Shown here one piece after another: positions 9,167 through 17,908 of a DNA stretch of 35,825 nt. The stretch's first letter is position 1, and each line of letters begins with the position of its first letter. Source of the DNA: Candidatus Alistipes intestinipullorum. GTDB taxonomy: Bacteria > Bacteroidota > Bacteroidia > Bacteroidales > Rikenellaceae. Under the pieces are notes generated by a model. That model saw nothing but the letters and a program-made list of their open reading frames with translations, ran no database searches and was not told the origin of the DNA. The position numbers and the translations under genes were made by a program. Location of the stretch: assembly GCA_019113885.1 (NCBI GenBank), contig DXGO01000055.1, positions 1-35,825 of the forward strand, given 5' to 3'.

Positions 9167-10000
9167 TTACTGTTTTTTAATCTCCGGAGAGAGCCTATTT
9201 TTCAAAAAATAGCACCTTTTGCGTACTTCCTCCACCTGATCGCGCAACGATCCGTACCGCTGGAGGTCCGCAACGGGGATCGGATCGCCCGCGACGATGC
9301 GGAAATGCCGCCCCTTCTGGGAGAACATCTCGTCCGGCAGCCAGAGCATTTCGATGTTGAACTTCACGCCCAAGGCCTTTCGAATCTTATAAATCCGGTA
9401 GAAATGGTTTGAGAGGTGTCCCTCGACGAAGATCGGTACGATCAGCCGTTGCGAGGCGTAGGCCTTCTTCAGAAAACTGAGTTTCCATTGGGGGTCGGTG
9501 ATTTGGCCGCCGAAGGGCCGTGAGCAGAGCCCGGCGGGGAAGGTCAGCACCGGAAGTTCTCCGAAGAGCTCTCCGTCGAGTTTGCGGGCGTAGGCGGCGT
9601 TCTGCGATCCGTGTTTGTTGACCGGAATCCAGAGCGGCCGCAGCGGATCGAGGTACATCAGCAGGTCGTTGACCACCACGCGTGCGTCACCGAAGCGGTC
9701 GATCAGCTTGTCGGCCAGCATCAGCCCGTCCATGCCGCCGAAGGGGTGGTTCGAGACGAAGAGGTAGCGTTGCCGGGGGTCGAGCTTTTCGAGCCCTTCG
9801 ATCGAATAGGTGACCTGCCATTCGCGGAAGCAGGCCCGGATGAACTCCTGGGGTGGCAGGGACCAGTAGTGTTCGAGAATATGGTTGATTTCACGTTCGT
9901 GAACGATGCGGCGCAGTCGGTTGACCACCGGACGGGGAATCCAGCGGGAGAGTCGGGGGGCTTTCTCCCTGAGTACGGCGCCGATGTCTATTTTGGGCAT
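9167..10000 (-). CDS. glsA: 1-acyl-glycerol-3-phosphate acyltransferase-like (PlsC/GlsA-like)
   Basis: 277 aa; acyltransferase motifs VSNHPFGGMDGL and LTFPAGLCSRP. Confidence 0.75.
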   Translation of the reverse strand: MPKIDIGAVLREKAPRLSRWIPRPVVNRLRRIVHEREINHILEHYWSLPPQEFIRACFREWQVTYSIEGLEKLDPRQRYLFVSNHPFGGMDGLMLADKLIDRFGDARVVVNDLLMYLDPLRPLWIPVNKHGSQNAAYARKLDGELFGELPVLTFPAGLCSRPFGGQITDPQWKLSFLKKAYASQRLIVPIFVEGHLSNHFYRIYKIRKALGVKFNIEMLWLPDEMFSQKGRHFRIVAGDPIPVADLQRYGSLRDQVEEVRKRCYFLKNRLSPEIKKQ

Positions 10001-10024
10001 GAGGGATTCAAAAAATTATATCCA

Positions 10025-10032
10025 CAAATATA
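10025..10032 (-). promoter_or_regulatory. -7 element TATATTTG upstream of the acyltransferase pair
   Basis: Plus caaatata; ATG of glsA-like gene at 10000. Confidence 0.4.
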
Positions 10033-10093
10033 TGAAATCTTTTTTGGAAAAACACTAACTTTACACCCAAATAGACTTTCGTCAGAGGCACTT

Positions 10094-10996
10094 ATGGCTG
10101 AATATCATATACCTGTGTTGCTCGAGGAGTCCGTGGGGCTGCTTGCGATCGATCCGGCGGGCACGTACGTCGATCTCACCTTCGGCGGCGGCGGCCATTC
10201 GCGCCGGATTCTCTCGGCTCTGGGACCCGAGGGACGTCTCTATGCCTTCGACCAGGACCGCGATGCTCGGAGGAACTGCCCCGATGACCGGCGGTTCCAT
10301 TTCGTCGAGAGCAACTTCCGCTTCCTGCGCGGTGCGTTGCGTCTGCGCGGTGTCGGGCAGGTCGACGGCATTTTGGCCGACCTGGGGGTTTCGTCACATC
10401 ATTTCGATGCCCTCGAACGGGGTTTCTCGTTCCGAGGTGAGGCTCCTCTCGACATGCGCATGAACCAACGGGCGCGCCGCTCGGCCGCCGAGGTGGTCAA
10501 CGGCTACTCCTCGGAGGAGCTGACGCGTATCCTGGGCGACTGGGGTGAACTGGAAACTCCCTGGAAGGTGGCTAATTGTATTGTCCGGGCCCGCGCGGCG
10601 GCGCCCCTCGTCACGACGGCGCAACTGGTCGGGGCCGTGCGGCCCTGCACGCCCCGCAAGGAGGAGTCGAAGTTCCTCACGAAGCTCTTCCAGGCGCTGC
10701 GTATCGAGGTTAACGGCGAGATGGAGGCCCTGCGCATGGCTTTGGAGCAGAGCCTCAAGGTGCTGCGTCCGGGCGGGCGGCTGGTGGTGATCTCCTACCA
10801 TTCGCTCGAGGACCGTCTGGTGAAGAATTTCCTGCGCAGCGGCAACTTCTCGGGACAGCCTGAAACGGATTTTTACGGACGTCGGCTGGCCCCGTTCGAG
10901 GTCTTGACCCGCAAGGCCGTGGTACCTTCCGCCGAGGAACTCGTGCGCAATCCCCGATCCCGCTCGGCAAAACTCCGGGCGGCTGTAAAATGTTGA
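10094..10996 (+). CDS. rsmH: 16S rRNA (cytosine(1402)-N(4))-methyltransferase
   Basis: MAEYHIPVLLEESVGLLAIDPAGTYVDLTFGGGGHSRRIL..., DGILADLGVSSHHFD, MDMRMN-like box, VISYHSLEDRLVKNF. Confidence 0.97.
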   Translation: MAEYHIPVLLEESVGLLAIDPAGTYVDLTFGGGGHSRRILSALGPEGRLYAFDQDRDARRNCPDDRRFHFVESNFRFLRGALRLRGVGQVDGILADLGVSSHHFDALERGFSFRGEAPLDMRMNQRARRSAAEVVNGYSSEELTRILGDWGELETPWKVANCIVRARAAAPLVTTAQLVGAVRPCTPRKEESKFLTKLFQALRIEVNGEMEALRMALEQSLKVLRPGGRLVVISYHSLEDRLVKNFLRSGNFSGQPETDFYGRRLAPFEVLTRKAVVPSAEELVRNPRSRSAKLRAAVKC

Positions 10997-11006
10997 TGCT
11001 TGAGCC

Positions 11007-11522
11007 ATGTACAGCGACCACGAATTCGATCCCATAACACCCGAAGAGGAGGAGCGCCGCCGCGAGGAGGAGGAGTTCGCACGCCGTGTGCGCCGTGAGG
11101 TGCGCCGCATGGAGCGTGGCGAGGCCGACGACGATATCCGCGCCGACGAGGAGGCCGAAGCAGCCGAGCGCGCCGAGCGGATCGCCCGTCAGCGGCGTGA
11201 CCGTCGTCGTCGCTCCAGCATGCTGTGGCAGCTCTTCTCGGGGTCGATCCTCGTGCGTGAGGGCGTCTCGAAATATTACCCCTACATGCTCACCATCGCG
11301 GGCATGTTTTTTCTGAGCATCATGGTGATGTTCTGGTCGTTGCATCTCGACCGCCGCTTCTCGCGCCTCGACCGTGAGGTGCAGATGCTGCGCGAACGCT
11401 CGATCCGCCTCCAGGAGCAGCGTTACCAGCGGACGACCCATTCGGCCATCGTTGAACAGCTCCGGGCCCGCGGTATCGAGCTCCGGGACCCCGTCGCCCC
11501 GGGAGAAATCATTGAAAACTGA
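11007..11522 (+). CDS. ftsL: FtsL-like division protein with charged N-terminal extension
   Basis: Position between rsmH and ftsI; about 90-aa Glu/Arg-rich N-terminus, single TM (YMLTIAGMFFLSIMVMFWSL), coiled coil after it. Confidence 0.75.
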   Translation: MYSDHEFDPITPEEEERRREEEEFARRVRREVRRMERGEADDDIRADEEAEAAERAERIARQRRDRRRRSSMLWQLFSGSILVREGVSKYYPYMLTIAGMFFLSIMVMFWSLHLDRRFSRLDREVQMLRERSIRLQEQRYQRTTHSAIVEQLRARGIELRDPVAPGEIIEN

Positions 11523-11530
11523 CGCCGGCG

Positions 11531-13792
11531 ATGAAGGAGGAACGATCGAAAATCAAAAGCGACATCCTGTTGCGGGTGCGGGTGCTCTATGCGTTCTTCA
11601 TCCTGGCGGGCGTCGTCGTGCTCGCAAGGCTCGTCTGGGTGCAGCTGTTCAGCTCCGAGGTGGCCTACAATGCCGACCGCCTGGCCCGGAGGATCTTCAC
11701 CGAGGAGGTGATTCCGGCGCAGCGCGGCAGCATTCTCTCGCGTGACGGCGAGCCGCTGGCTACCTCGATTTTCCGTTACCAGGCCGCCTTCGACTTCGCC
11801 TCGCCCGGACTCGATTCGTTGAAGACCTTCCACGAACAGGCCGACTCGCTCTCGAAACTCCTCGCGGCCTTTTTCAAGGACAAACCCGCATCGGAGTATG
11901 CCCGGTTTTTCCGTCAGGAGCATGCTCGGCGCTACCGGTTGGTCAATGCTCGCGACACCTCCTACCTGCGTTCCGAGGGGTGGTTTGCCCGGATCATGGA
12001 CCGTCTGCGCGGCGAGGAGTATGTCAAAAAACGCATCTACGACACGATCCGCGATCATACGCCTGTGAACATCTTCCCCCGCGAGGTGGATTTCGCCGAG
12101 TGGGAGACCCTTCGCCGCTACCCGTTGCTGAACTGGAACATGGGCATGGTCTACCGCTTGGTCGAGCGCGACGAGCGCATCTACCCGCAGGGCGAGCTGG
12201 CGCGCCGCACGATCGGGTTGATCGGCGACCGCGGCAACTACGGCATCGAGGAGGCCTACCGTGAGGAGTTGGCCGGACGCGACGGGCGTGTCACGCGCCA
12301 GCGCATTGCCCGGGGATTCTACGGTTGGGTGGCGGGGGGTGACCATGTCGATCCGGAGGACGGGTGCGACATCGTCACGACGCTCGACCTCGACCTGCAG
12401 GATGTCGCCGACAAGGCCTTGCGGCGCCAGCTCGAGACGCAGAACGCCTTGTGGGGTACGACGATCGTCATGGAGGTCCATACGGGCGAGATCCTGGCGA
12501 TGGTCAACCTCGGGAGGAATGCCGACGGGTCGTTCGCCGAGCGTGAGAACTACGCTTTGGGCCGCAGCATGGAGCCCGGGTCAACCTTCAAATTGGCGAC
12601 GATGCTCACGCTGCTCGACGACGCGCGGATGCCCGTTTCAACCGTTTACGACACGCACAACGGCGACCCGGTGACCGTCGGCCCGGCCAAGAACATCCGC
12701 GACTCGCATCGCGGCGACCATGAGATCGACTTCCGCCGGGCGGTGGCCTCGTCGTCGAACGTCTACTTCGCCAAGGCGATGTGGGACCGTTACGGCATTA
12801 CGGGCAAGAAGCAGGAGTACAGCGATTACCTTCACAACGAGCTCCACCTGGGTGAGACGGTCGGGTTGGAATGCCTCGGCGAGCGCAAGCCCTCGATTAC
12901 GACCGACTGGAAGGTGCCCGACCCGGGAGTCATGCTCGTGAAGATGGCCTATGGCTACCGCGTGCGGCTGGCGCCGATCCAGATGATTACCTTTTACAAC
13001 GCCATCGCCAACGGCGGACGGATGATCTCTCCGGTGCTGGTGCGCGAGATGCGCCGCAACGGCCGCACGGAGGAGCGCTTCGAAAGCCGCACGATCGCCT
13101 CGTCGATCGCCTCGCGGGCTGCCTTGCAGGAGGTCTACACCTGCCTTCAGGCCGTCTGCACCGAGGGTACGGCGAGTAACTTCTTCCGTGATACGACCCA
13201 CGTGCGGGTCGCCGCGAAAACCGGTACGGCGCAGATCACCGACGCCCGCAGCCGCGAAGGCCGTTACTACTTGGGCTCGATGATCGCCTTCTTCCCGGCC
13301 GATGCGCCCCGCTATACGGTGTTGACGACCATCGAAACCCGTGCCCAAGCCGGCAAGGCCTATTACGGAGGTCCGCTGGCCGGCCCGGTGGTCAAGCGCA
13401 TGGTCGACTACATCTACAACCGCGGGCAGGATTGGTACAGCCGTCTCGAAACGGGCGGGCCGAACCGGTATCCCGAGCAGGTGAAGGGCGGCGACATCGC
13501 CCAGATACGTCGTGTGACCGACAAGCTTTCGCCCCGCACGTCGTTCGACCGACGCACGGGGTGGGGACGTACACGGGTCGACAGCCTTTCGAATGTGACG
13601 ATCACGTCGTTGGACGCTGCTGCCGACCGGATGCCCGATGTGCGCGGCATGGGGTTGAAGGATGCGCTGTTCCTGCTCGAAAGCCGTGGCCTGCGGGTCC
13701 GTTTTTCGGGGCAGGGCGCCGTCGTGCAGCAGTCGCCTGCCGCCGGAACGCGAGTCTCGTCCGGCATGACGGTCTCCATTGCATTGAAATGA
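11531..13792 (+). CDS. ftsI: Penicillin-binding protein, FtsI/PBP3 type, with C-terminal PASTA domain
   Basis: SxxK EPGSTFKL, SSN, KTGTAQ motifs; C-terminal MPDVRGMGLKDALFLLESRGLRVRFSGQGAVVQQSPAAGTRVSSGMTVSIALK. Confidence 0.95.
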   Translation: MKEERSKIKSDILLRVRVLYAFFILAGVVVLARLVWVQLFSSEVAYNADRLARRIFTEEVIPAQRGSILSRDGEPLATSIFRYQAAFDFASPGLDSLKTFHEQADSLSKLLAAFFKDKPASEYARFFRQEHARRYRLVNARDTSYLRSEGWFARIMDRLRGEEYVKKRIYDTIRDHTPVNIFPREVDFAEWETLRRYPLLNWNMGMVYRLVERDERIYPQGELARRTIGLIGDRGNYGIEEAYREELAGRDGRVTRQRIARGFYGWVAGGDHVDPEDGCDIVTTLDLDLQDVADKALRRQLETQNALWGTTIVMEVHTGEILAMVNLGRNADGSFAERENYALGRSMEPGSTFKLATMLTLLDDARMPVSTVYDTHNGDPVTVGPAKNIRDSHRGDHEIDFRRAVASSSNVYFAKAMWDRYGITGKKQEYSDYLHNELHLGETVGLECLGERKPSITTDWKVPDPGVMLVKMAYGYRVRLAPIQMITFYNAIANGGRMISPVLVREMRRNGRTEERFESRTIASSIASRAALQEVYTCLQAVCTEGTASNFFRDTTHVRVAAKTGTAQITDARSREGRYYLGSMIAFFPADAPRYTVLTTIETRAQAGKAYYGGPLAGPVVKRMVDYIYNRGQDWYSRLETGGPNRYPEQVKGGDIAQIRRVTDKLSPRTSFDRRTGWGRTRVDSLSNVTITSLDAAADRMPDVRGMGLKDALFLLESRGLRVRFSGQGAVVQQSPAAGTRVSSGMTVSIALK

Positions 13793-13815
13793 ATCGAACG
13801 AAAAGAAAAAAGAAT

Positions 13816-15276
13816 ATGAAAACACTTAGCGAATTGTTGCGCGAGACGCCCGTCGAAACGCTGTACGGCGCTGCCGAGACGCCCGTCGGAGGGTTGACCT
13901 ACGACTCCCGGGCAGTGAAACCCGGCGACTGCTTTTTCGCCGTCGTCGGCACGCAGGCCGACGGGCATGACTACATCGGGTCGGCCGTGCAGCGCGGTGC
14001 CGCAGCGGTAGTGTGCGAGCGGATGCCCGAGCGGCCGGCCAAAGGGGTCGCTTATGTCGTGGTGCGGGATTCGGCAGGTGCGATGGCCGATCTGGCCACG
14101 GCCTTCTACGGACACCCGAGCCGCGAACTGAAGCTCGTGGGCATTACCGGCACCAACGGCAAGACCACGACCGTGACGCTGCTTTACGATCTGGTGCGGG
14201 CCCTGGGATACCGTGCCGGGTTGATCTCCACGGTGGTCTACCGCATCGACGGGCGTGCGGTCGAGGCGACGCACACGACGCCCGACCCGATCCGGTTGAA
14301 CGCCATGATGCGCGAGATGGTCGATGCCGGGTGCGACTACTGCTTCATGGAGTGCTCGTCGCACGCCATTGCCCAGGAGCGCATCCGGGGATTGGATTTT
14401 GCCGGCGGGCTCTTCTCGAACATCACGCACGACCACCTCGATTACCACAAGACCTTCGCCGAGTACATCCGGGCCAAGAAGCGCTTCTTCGATGCCCTGC
14501 CCCGGGAGGCGTTTGCCCTGACGAATGCCGACGACCGCAACGGCGCGGTGATGGTGCAGAACACCGCCGCGCGGGTGAGCACCTACTCGCTGCGGTCGAT
14601 GGCCGACTTCCGCGGCCGGATCGTCGAGATGCACCCCGACGGCATGCTGCTGCGTGTGGACGGGCAGGAGGTATGGGTCTCCCTGCTGGGCCGCTTCAAC
14701 GCCTACAACCTCCTGGCGGTCTACGGCGCGGCGCGTCTATTGGGATTCGGCCGCGACGAGGTGCTGCGCGTGTTGTCGACGCTGCGTCCCGTCGACGGGC
14801 GTTTCGAGGTGGTGCGTGCCGCGAACGGCACCGTGGCCATCGTCGACTATGCCCATACGCCCGATGCGTTGGAGAATGTCCTCCAGACCGTCGAGGAGCT
14901 GCGCACCCCCGCACAACAGCTCTTCGTGGTGTGCGGCTGCGGCGGCGACCGCGACCGCACGAAGCGTCCCGAGATGGCGGCCATTGCGGTGAAACACGCC
15001 TCGACGGCGATCTTCACCTCCGACAACCCGCGCCACGAGTCGCCCGAGGCAATTCTCGACGAGATGACCGCCGGGCTCGACGCCGGGACGCGTTGGCTGC
15101 GTATCGTGGACCGTGCCGAGGCGATCCGTACGGCCGTGATGATGTCCCGCCCGGGCGACCTGATCCTGGTGGCCGGCAAGGGACATGAGACCTACCAGAT
15201 CGTCGGCGACGAGAAGCACCATTTCGACGACCGCGAAGAGCTTCGCAAATCCTTCGAAACCCTGTCCAGAAACTAA
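13816..15276 (+). CDS. murE: UDP-N-acetylmuramoyl-L-alanyl-D-glutamate ligase
   Basis: Start taken as ATG 13816 (MKTLSELLRETPVETLYG). GITGTNGKTTT, THTTPDP, DYAHTPDALENVL, SDNPRHESPEAI (the DNPR motif suggests meso-DAP as substrate). Confidence 0.97.
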   Translation: MKTLSELLRETPVETLYGAAETPVGGLTYDSRAVKPGDCFFAVVGTQADGHDYIGSAVQRGAAAVVCERMPERPAKGVAYVVVRDSAGAMADLATAFYGHPSRELKLVGITGTNGKTTTVTLLYDLVRALGYRAGLISTVVYRIDGRAVEATHTTPDPIRLNAMMREMVDAGCDYCFMECSSHAIAQERIRGLDFAGGLFSNITHDHLDYHKTFAEYIRAKKRFFDALPREAFALTNADDRNGAVMVQNTAARVSTYSLRSMADFRGRIVEMHPDGMLLRVDGQEVWVSLLGRFNAYNLLAVYGAARLLGFGRDEVLRVLSTLRPVDGRFEVVRAANGTVAIVDYAHTPDALENVLQTVEELRTPAQQLFVVCGCGGDRDRTKRPEMAAIAVKHASTAIFTSDNPRHESPEAILDEMTAGLDAGTRWLRIVDRAEAIRTAVMMSRPGDLILVAGKGHETYQIVGDEKHHFDDREELRKSFETLSRN

Positions 15277-15298
15277 ACACAGCTTGCAGAAATAAATC

Positions 15299-16543
15299 AT
15301 GCTTTACCATCTTTTCAACTATCTCGACCGGGTGTACGACCTTCCCGGATCGGGTATGTTCCAGTACATTTCGTTCCGTGCCTCGATGGCGATCATCCTT
15401 TCGCTGCTCATTGTCATCATCTTCGGCCGGAGGGTCATCGACTACCTGCGGCGCAAGCAGATCGGTGAGGATATCCGCGACCTCGGCCTCGAGGGACAGC
15501 TCCAGAAGAAGGGTACCCCGACGATGGGTGGGATCATTATCCTGATTGCCATCCTGGTTCCGGTGCTGCTCGTCGGGCGTCTGGACAACGTCTACGTGCA
15601 GCTGCTGCTGGTTTCGACCGTATGGCTGGGGCTCATCGGCGGCCTCGACGACTACATCAAGGTCTTCCGCCACCACAAGGAGGGCCTCAAGGGCCGCTTC
15701 AAGATTATCGGCCAGGTGGGTTTGGGAATCATCGTCGGTACGACGATGTGGCTCTCTCCCGAGATCGTTGTGCGCGACAAGGTGACGCAACCCGTGCAGA
15801 CGGTCTACATGGACCAGAACGGGGAGATGCTCGAGAGCGTGCAACGCAACGTGGTCCTGAGTTCGGAGAGCGTCAAGACCACGCAGACGACCATCCCCTT
15901 CGTCAAGAACAACGAGTTCGACTACGGATGGCTCACCGGCGGCAATGAGACGGCCACGTGGCTCCTCTATGTGCTGGTGGCCATCTTCGTCGTCACGGCC
16001 GTGTCGAACGGCGCCAACCTCACCGACGGCCTCGACGGCCTGGCCACGGGCGTCTCGGTGCCGATCGTCGCCGTGTTGGGTGTGCTGGCTTACCTCTCGG
16101 GTCATATCGTCTATGCCGACTACCTCAACATCATGTATATCCCCGACAGCGGCGAACTGGTGGTCTTCGCTGCGGCGCTGGTCGGCGCGCTGGTCGGATT
16201 CCTCTGGTACAACTCCTTCCCGGCGCAGATCTTCATGGGAGACACCGGCTCGCTGTCGATCGGCGGCATCATCGCCGTCTTCGCCCTCTGCATCCGCAAG
16301 GAGCTGCTGCTGCCGCTGCTGTGCGGAGTCTTCCTGGTCGAGAGCTTCTCGGTGATGATGCAGGTCTCGTGGTTCAAGTACACCAAGCGCAAGTACGGTG
16401 AGGGACGCCGCATCCTCCTCATGTCGCCCATCCACCACCATTACCAGAAGAAGGGTATCTTCGAAACGAAGATCGTCCTGCGCTTCTGGATCATTTCGCT
16501 GCTGCTGGCAGCCATCACATTGGTAACGCTGAAGATTCGATAA
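15299..16543 (+). CDS. mraY: Phospho-N-acetylmuramoyl-pentapeptide-transferase
   Basis: [48 protein letters not shown]. Confidence 0.97.
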   Translation: MLYHLFNYLDRVYDLPGSGMFQYISFRASMAIILSLLIVIIFGRRVIDYLRRKQIGEDIRDLGLEGQLQKKGTPTMGGIIILIAILVPVLLVGRLDNVYVQLLLVSTVWLGLIGGLDDYIKVFRHHKEGLKGRFKIIGQVGLGIIVGTTMWLSPEIVVRDKVTQPVQTVYMDQNGEMLESVQRNVVLSSESVKTTQTTIPFVKNNEFDYGWLTGGNETATWLLYVLVAIFVVTAVSNGANLTDGLDGLATGVSVPIVAVLGVLAYLSGHIVYADYLNIMYIPDSGELVVFAAALVGALVGFLWYNSFPAQIFMGDTGSLSIGGIIAVFALCIRKELLLPLLCGVFLVESFSVMMQVSWFKYTKRKYGEGRRILLMSPIHHHYQKKGIFETKIVLRFWIISLLLAAITLVTLKIR

Positions 16544-16546
16544 CGT

Positions 16547-17896
16547 ATGAAAAACATCGTCGTACTGGGCGGGGGAATCAGCGGCTACGGCTCCGCGATC
16601 CTCGCCAAGAAGAAGGGCTTCGGGGTCTTCCTCTCCGATGCCGGAAAGATTGCCGACCGCTACAAGTCGAAACTCGACGAGTGGGAGGTCCCCTACGAAG
16701 AGGGTGGCCACACCGAGGAGCGCATCCTCGCCGCCACGGAGGTGGTGAAGTCGCCGGGCATCCCCGACACGGCTCCCATCGTGCGGCGGGTGCGCGAGGC
16801 GGGCATTCCGGTGATCTCGGAGATCGAGTTCGCGGGCCGCTACATGGGCCGCGCGAAGTGCATCTGCATCACAGGGTCGAACGGCAAGACCACCACCACG
16901 TCGATCATCTACAAAATCCTTTGCGACGCGGGCTACAACGTCGCCCTCGGGGGCAATATCGGCGAGAGCTTCGCCTACTCGGTCGCCACGGGCTCGTACG
17001 ATTGGTATGTGCTCGAACTGAGCTCGTTCCAGCTGGACGGCATGTACCGTTTTCGCGCCCACATCGGGGTGCTCATGAACATCACTCCCGACCACCTCGA
17101 CCGTTACGACCACTGCTTCCAGAACTACATCGACGCCAAGATGCGCATCACGCAGAACATGACCTCGCGCGACTGGTTTATCTACTCGGGCGACGACGCG
17201 GTGATCCGCGAGCAGCTGCCAAAATACGACCTGCGGATGCGGCAGCTCCCGTTCATGGCCCACAGTGCCGTGGCGAGCGGCGCCGGCGACGCCTTCCTTT
17301 GCGACGGCGTGTTCACCGCCACGGCCGGCAAGGCGTCGGTCGAGATCGACACCGCAAAGCTGCAGATCAAGGGGCTCCACAACGCCTACAACGCCATGGC
17401 GGCAGCTTTGGCGGCCCTGGCGGCCGGGGTTGAACCCGCGCAGATCCGCCGCTCGCTTTACGACTTTGCGCCCGTCGAGCACCGCCTCGAACCCGTTCTG
17501 GAGAAGGACGGTGTGCTGTGGATCAACGACTCGAAGGCCACGAACGTCGATTCGGTCTACTATGCCCTCGAGAGCATGACGCGTCCGGTGGTGTGGATCG
17601 CCGGCGGGACCGACAAGGGCAACGACTACGAACCCTTGAAGGCCTTTGCCCGCGAGAAGGTGCATACGCTGGTCTGCATGGGGGTCGACAACGAAAAACT
17701 CGTGCGTGAGTTTACGGGCGTCGTTCCCGAGGTGGTCTCGACCGACTCGCTCGATGCCGCACTGAGGGCCTGCAGGGCGGCGGCACGTCCCGGGGATGTG
17801 GTGCTGCTGTCGCCGGCCTGCGCGAGCTTCGATCTCTTCAAAAACTACGAAAACCGCGGCGAACTCTTCAAGGAGTGGGTTCGCGCCAACGCCTGA
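16547..17896 (+). CDS. murD: UDP-N-acetylmuramoylalanine-D-glutamate ligase
   Basis: VLGGGISGYGSAILAKKKG, ITGSNGKTTT, ELSSFQLDG, NDSKATNVDS, LLSPACASFDLFKNYENRGE. Confidence 0.97.
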   Translation: MKNIVVLGGGISGYGSAILAKKKGFGVFLSDAGKIADRYKSKLDEWEVPYEEGGHTEERILAATEVVKSPGIPDTAPIVRRVREAGIPVISEIEFAGRYMGRAKCICITGSNGKTTTTSIIYKILCDAGYNVALGGNIGESFAYSVATGSYDWYVLELSSFQLDGMYRFRAHIGVLMNITPDHLDRYDHCFQNYIDAKMRITQNMTSRDWFIYSGDDAVIREQLPKYDLRMRQLPFMAHSAVASGAGDAFLCDGVFTATAGKASVEIDTAKLQIKGLHNAYNAMAAALAALAAGVEPAQIRRSLYDFAPVEHRLEPVLEKDGVLWINDSKATNVDSVYYALESMTRPVVWIAGGTDKGNDYEPLKAFAREKVHTLVCMGVDNEKLVREFTGVVPEVVSTDSLDAALRACRAAARPGDVVLLSPACASFDLFKNYENRGELFKEWVRANA

Positions 17897-17908
17897 CGGT
17901 AGCCGGTG

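Noticed and set aside
10056-10063. TAACTTTA upstream of rsmH as a promoter
   Set aside because: Mismatch in the terminal G of TAnnTTTG and no correctly spaced TTTG; not listed as a feature.
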